64,000 nt of DNA from Branchipolynoe longqiensis (lineage: Eukaryota; Annelida; Polychaeta; Phyllodocida; Polynoidae): assembly GCA_030323885.1 (NCBI GenBank), contig CM059199.1:37580590-37644589 (forward strand), written 5' to 3'. The notes beneath the pieces are model-generated. The model saw only the letters and a list, made by a program, of their open reading frames with translations, made no database searches and was not told where the DNA came from. Within the stretch, counting starts at the first letter, position 1; every line of letters begins with the position of its first letter. The translations under genes were made by a program, and so were the position numbers. This document shows, one piece after another, positions 63,390-64,000 of this stretch.

Positions 63390-64000
63390 CATGTGAGTGT
63401 GGTGTGTGACTCGTGAGTGTGAATGTGCGTGTGAGTGTGCATGTCAGTGTGGTATGTGAATGTGCATGTAAGTGTGGTTTGTGAGTGAGTGTGTGTATGT
63501 GAGTGTGTGTGTATGTGAGTGTGTGTGTATGTGAGTGTGTGTATGCGAGTGGGTGTGTATGCGAGTGGGTGTGTATGTGAGTGTGTGTGTATGTGAGTGT
63601 GTATGTGAGTGTGTGTATGTGAGTGTGCATGTAAGTGTGGTTTGTGAGTGTGTGTATGTGAGTGTGTGTGTATGTGAGTGTGTGTGTATGTGAGTGTGTG
63701 TGTATGTGAGTGTGTGTATGTGAGTGTGTATGTGAGTGTGTATGTGAGTGTGTGTATGTGAGTGTGCATGTAAGTGTGGTTTGTGAGTGTGTGTATGTGA
63801 GTGTGTGTGTATGTGAGTGTGTGTGTATGTGAGTGTGTGTGTATGTGAGTGTGTGTATGTGAGTGTGTGTATGTGAGTGTGTGTGTATGTGTGTGTATGT
63901 GAATGTGTGTGTAAGTGTGGTTTGTGAGTGTGTGTATGTGAGTGTGTGTGTATGTGAGTGTGTGTGTATGTGAGTGTGTGTGTATGTGAGTGTGTGTATG
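63390..64000. repeat. GTGAGTGTGTGTAT minisatellite running off the window
   Basis: Imperfect GTGAGTGTGTGTAT units with a higher-order marker GCATGTAAGTGTGGTTTGTG at about 63463, 63628 and 63765 and a variant at ~63909. This suggests block duplication at ~140-165 bp. Confidence 0.95.

Overview
This window is non-coding, repeat-saturated DNA from a large eukaryotic genome, most likely a marine lophotrochozoan and plausibly a mollusc. The evidence is about thirty copies or fragments of one tRNA-derived SINE group, a SINE at 58790-59075 whose body I recognise from memory as a widespread molluscan type, two decayed LINE reverse-transcriptase fragments, many short inverted-repeat DNA transposons (MITEs), and very abundant micro- and minisatellites. 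There are no operons, bacterial-type genes, rRNA genes or canonical tRNA genes. The organism call is inference.

The only credible cellular coding sequence is one candidate 98-nt internal exon on the minus strand (59125-59222) with good splice sites, so the right part of the window may be intronic DNA of a minus-strand gene. The long open frames (for example the roughly 1,390-codon Pro/Ser frame at 43.8-48.0 kb) are side effects of purine tracts and are not annotated as genes.

Layout. 0-8.3 kb: a 95-bp tandem array, E-box/CRE motifs, purine tracts, SINEs and a 66-bp minisatellite. 8.7-14.9 kb: SINEs, a hAT-like element with 8-bp target-site duplications (TSDs), and GC-rich MITEs. 15-20 kb: small MITEs, then an element with four internal ~206-bp repeats. 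20.5-23.7 kb: a GC-rich segment, then a SINE disrupted by two nested MITEs, one holding a 1-kb pyrimidine/purine hairpin. 24-31.8 kb: minisatellites, SINEs, a MULE-like element and a second copy of the ~206-bp-repeat element. 32.2-35.7 kb: an 89-bp satellite with a trimeric higher-order repeat, itself hit by two transposons. 36-43.7 kb: SINEs, pogo-like MITEs, microsatellites and a LINE 3' end. 43.7-49.7 kb: more than 4 kb of G/A tract and CT/GGA minisatellites. 49.8-61.6 kb: SINEs, a second MULE-like copy, a 171-bp tandem array, LINE pieces and the candidate exon. 61.7-64 kb: minisatellites and GT repeats running off the end.

The most interesting theme is MITE biology. At least seven inverted-repeat families can be defined by TIRs and often by exact TSDs: TTAA, TTA, CWG-like, TA, 8-bp and 9-bp. 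Two tandem satellites look as if they were built from MITE sequence, and one MULE-like family carries a short reading frame still alignable between two diverged copies. The SINE group appears modular, with two tRNA-like heads and three 3' ends in different combinations. Boundaries are hand-read and generally good to a few bases for TSD-flanked elements and to about 10-20 bases for others.
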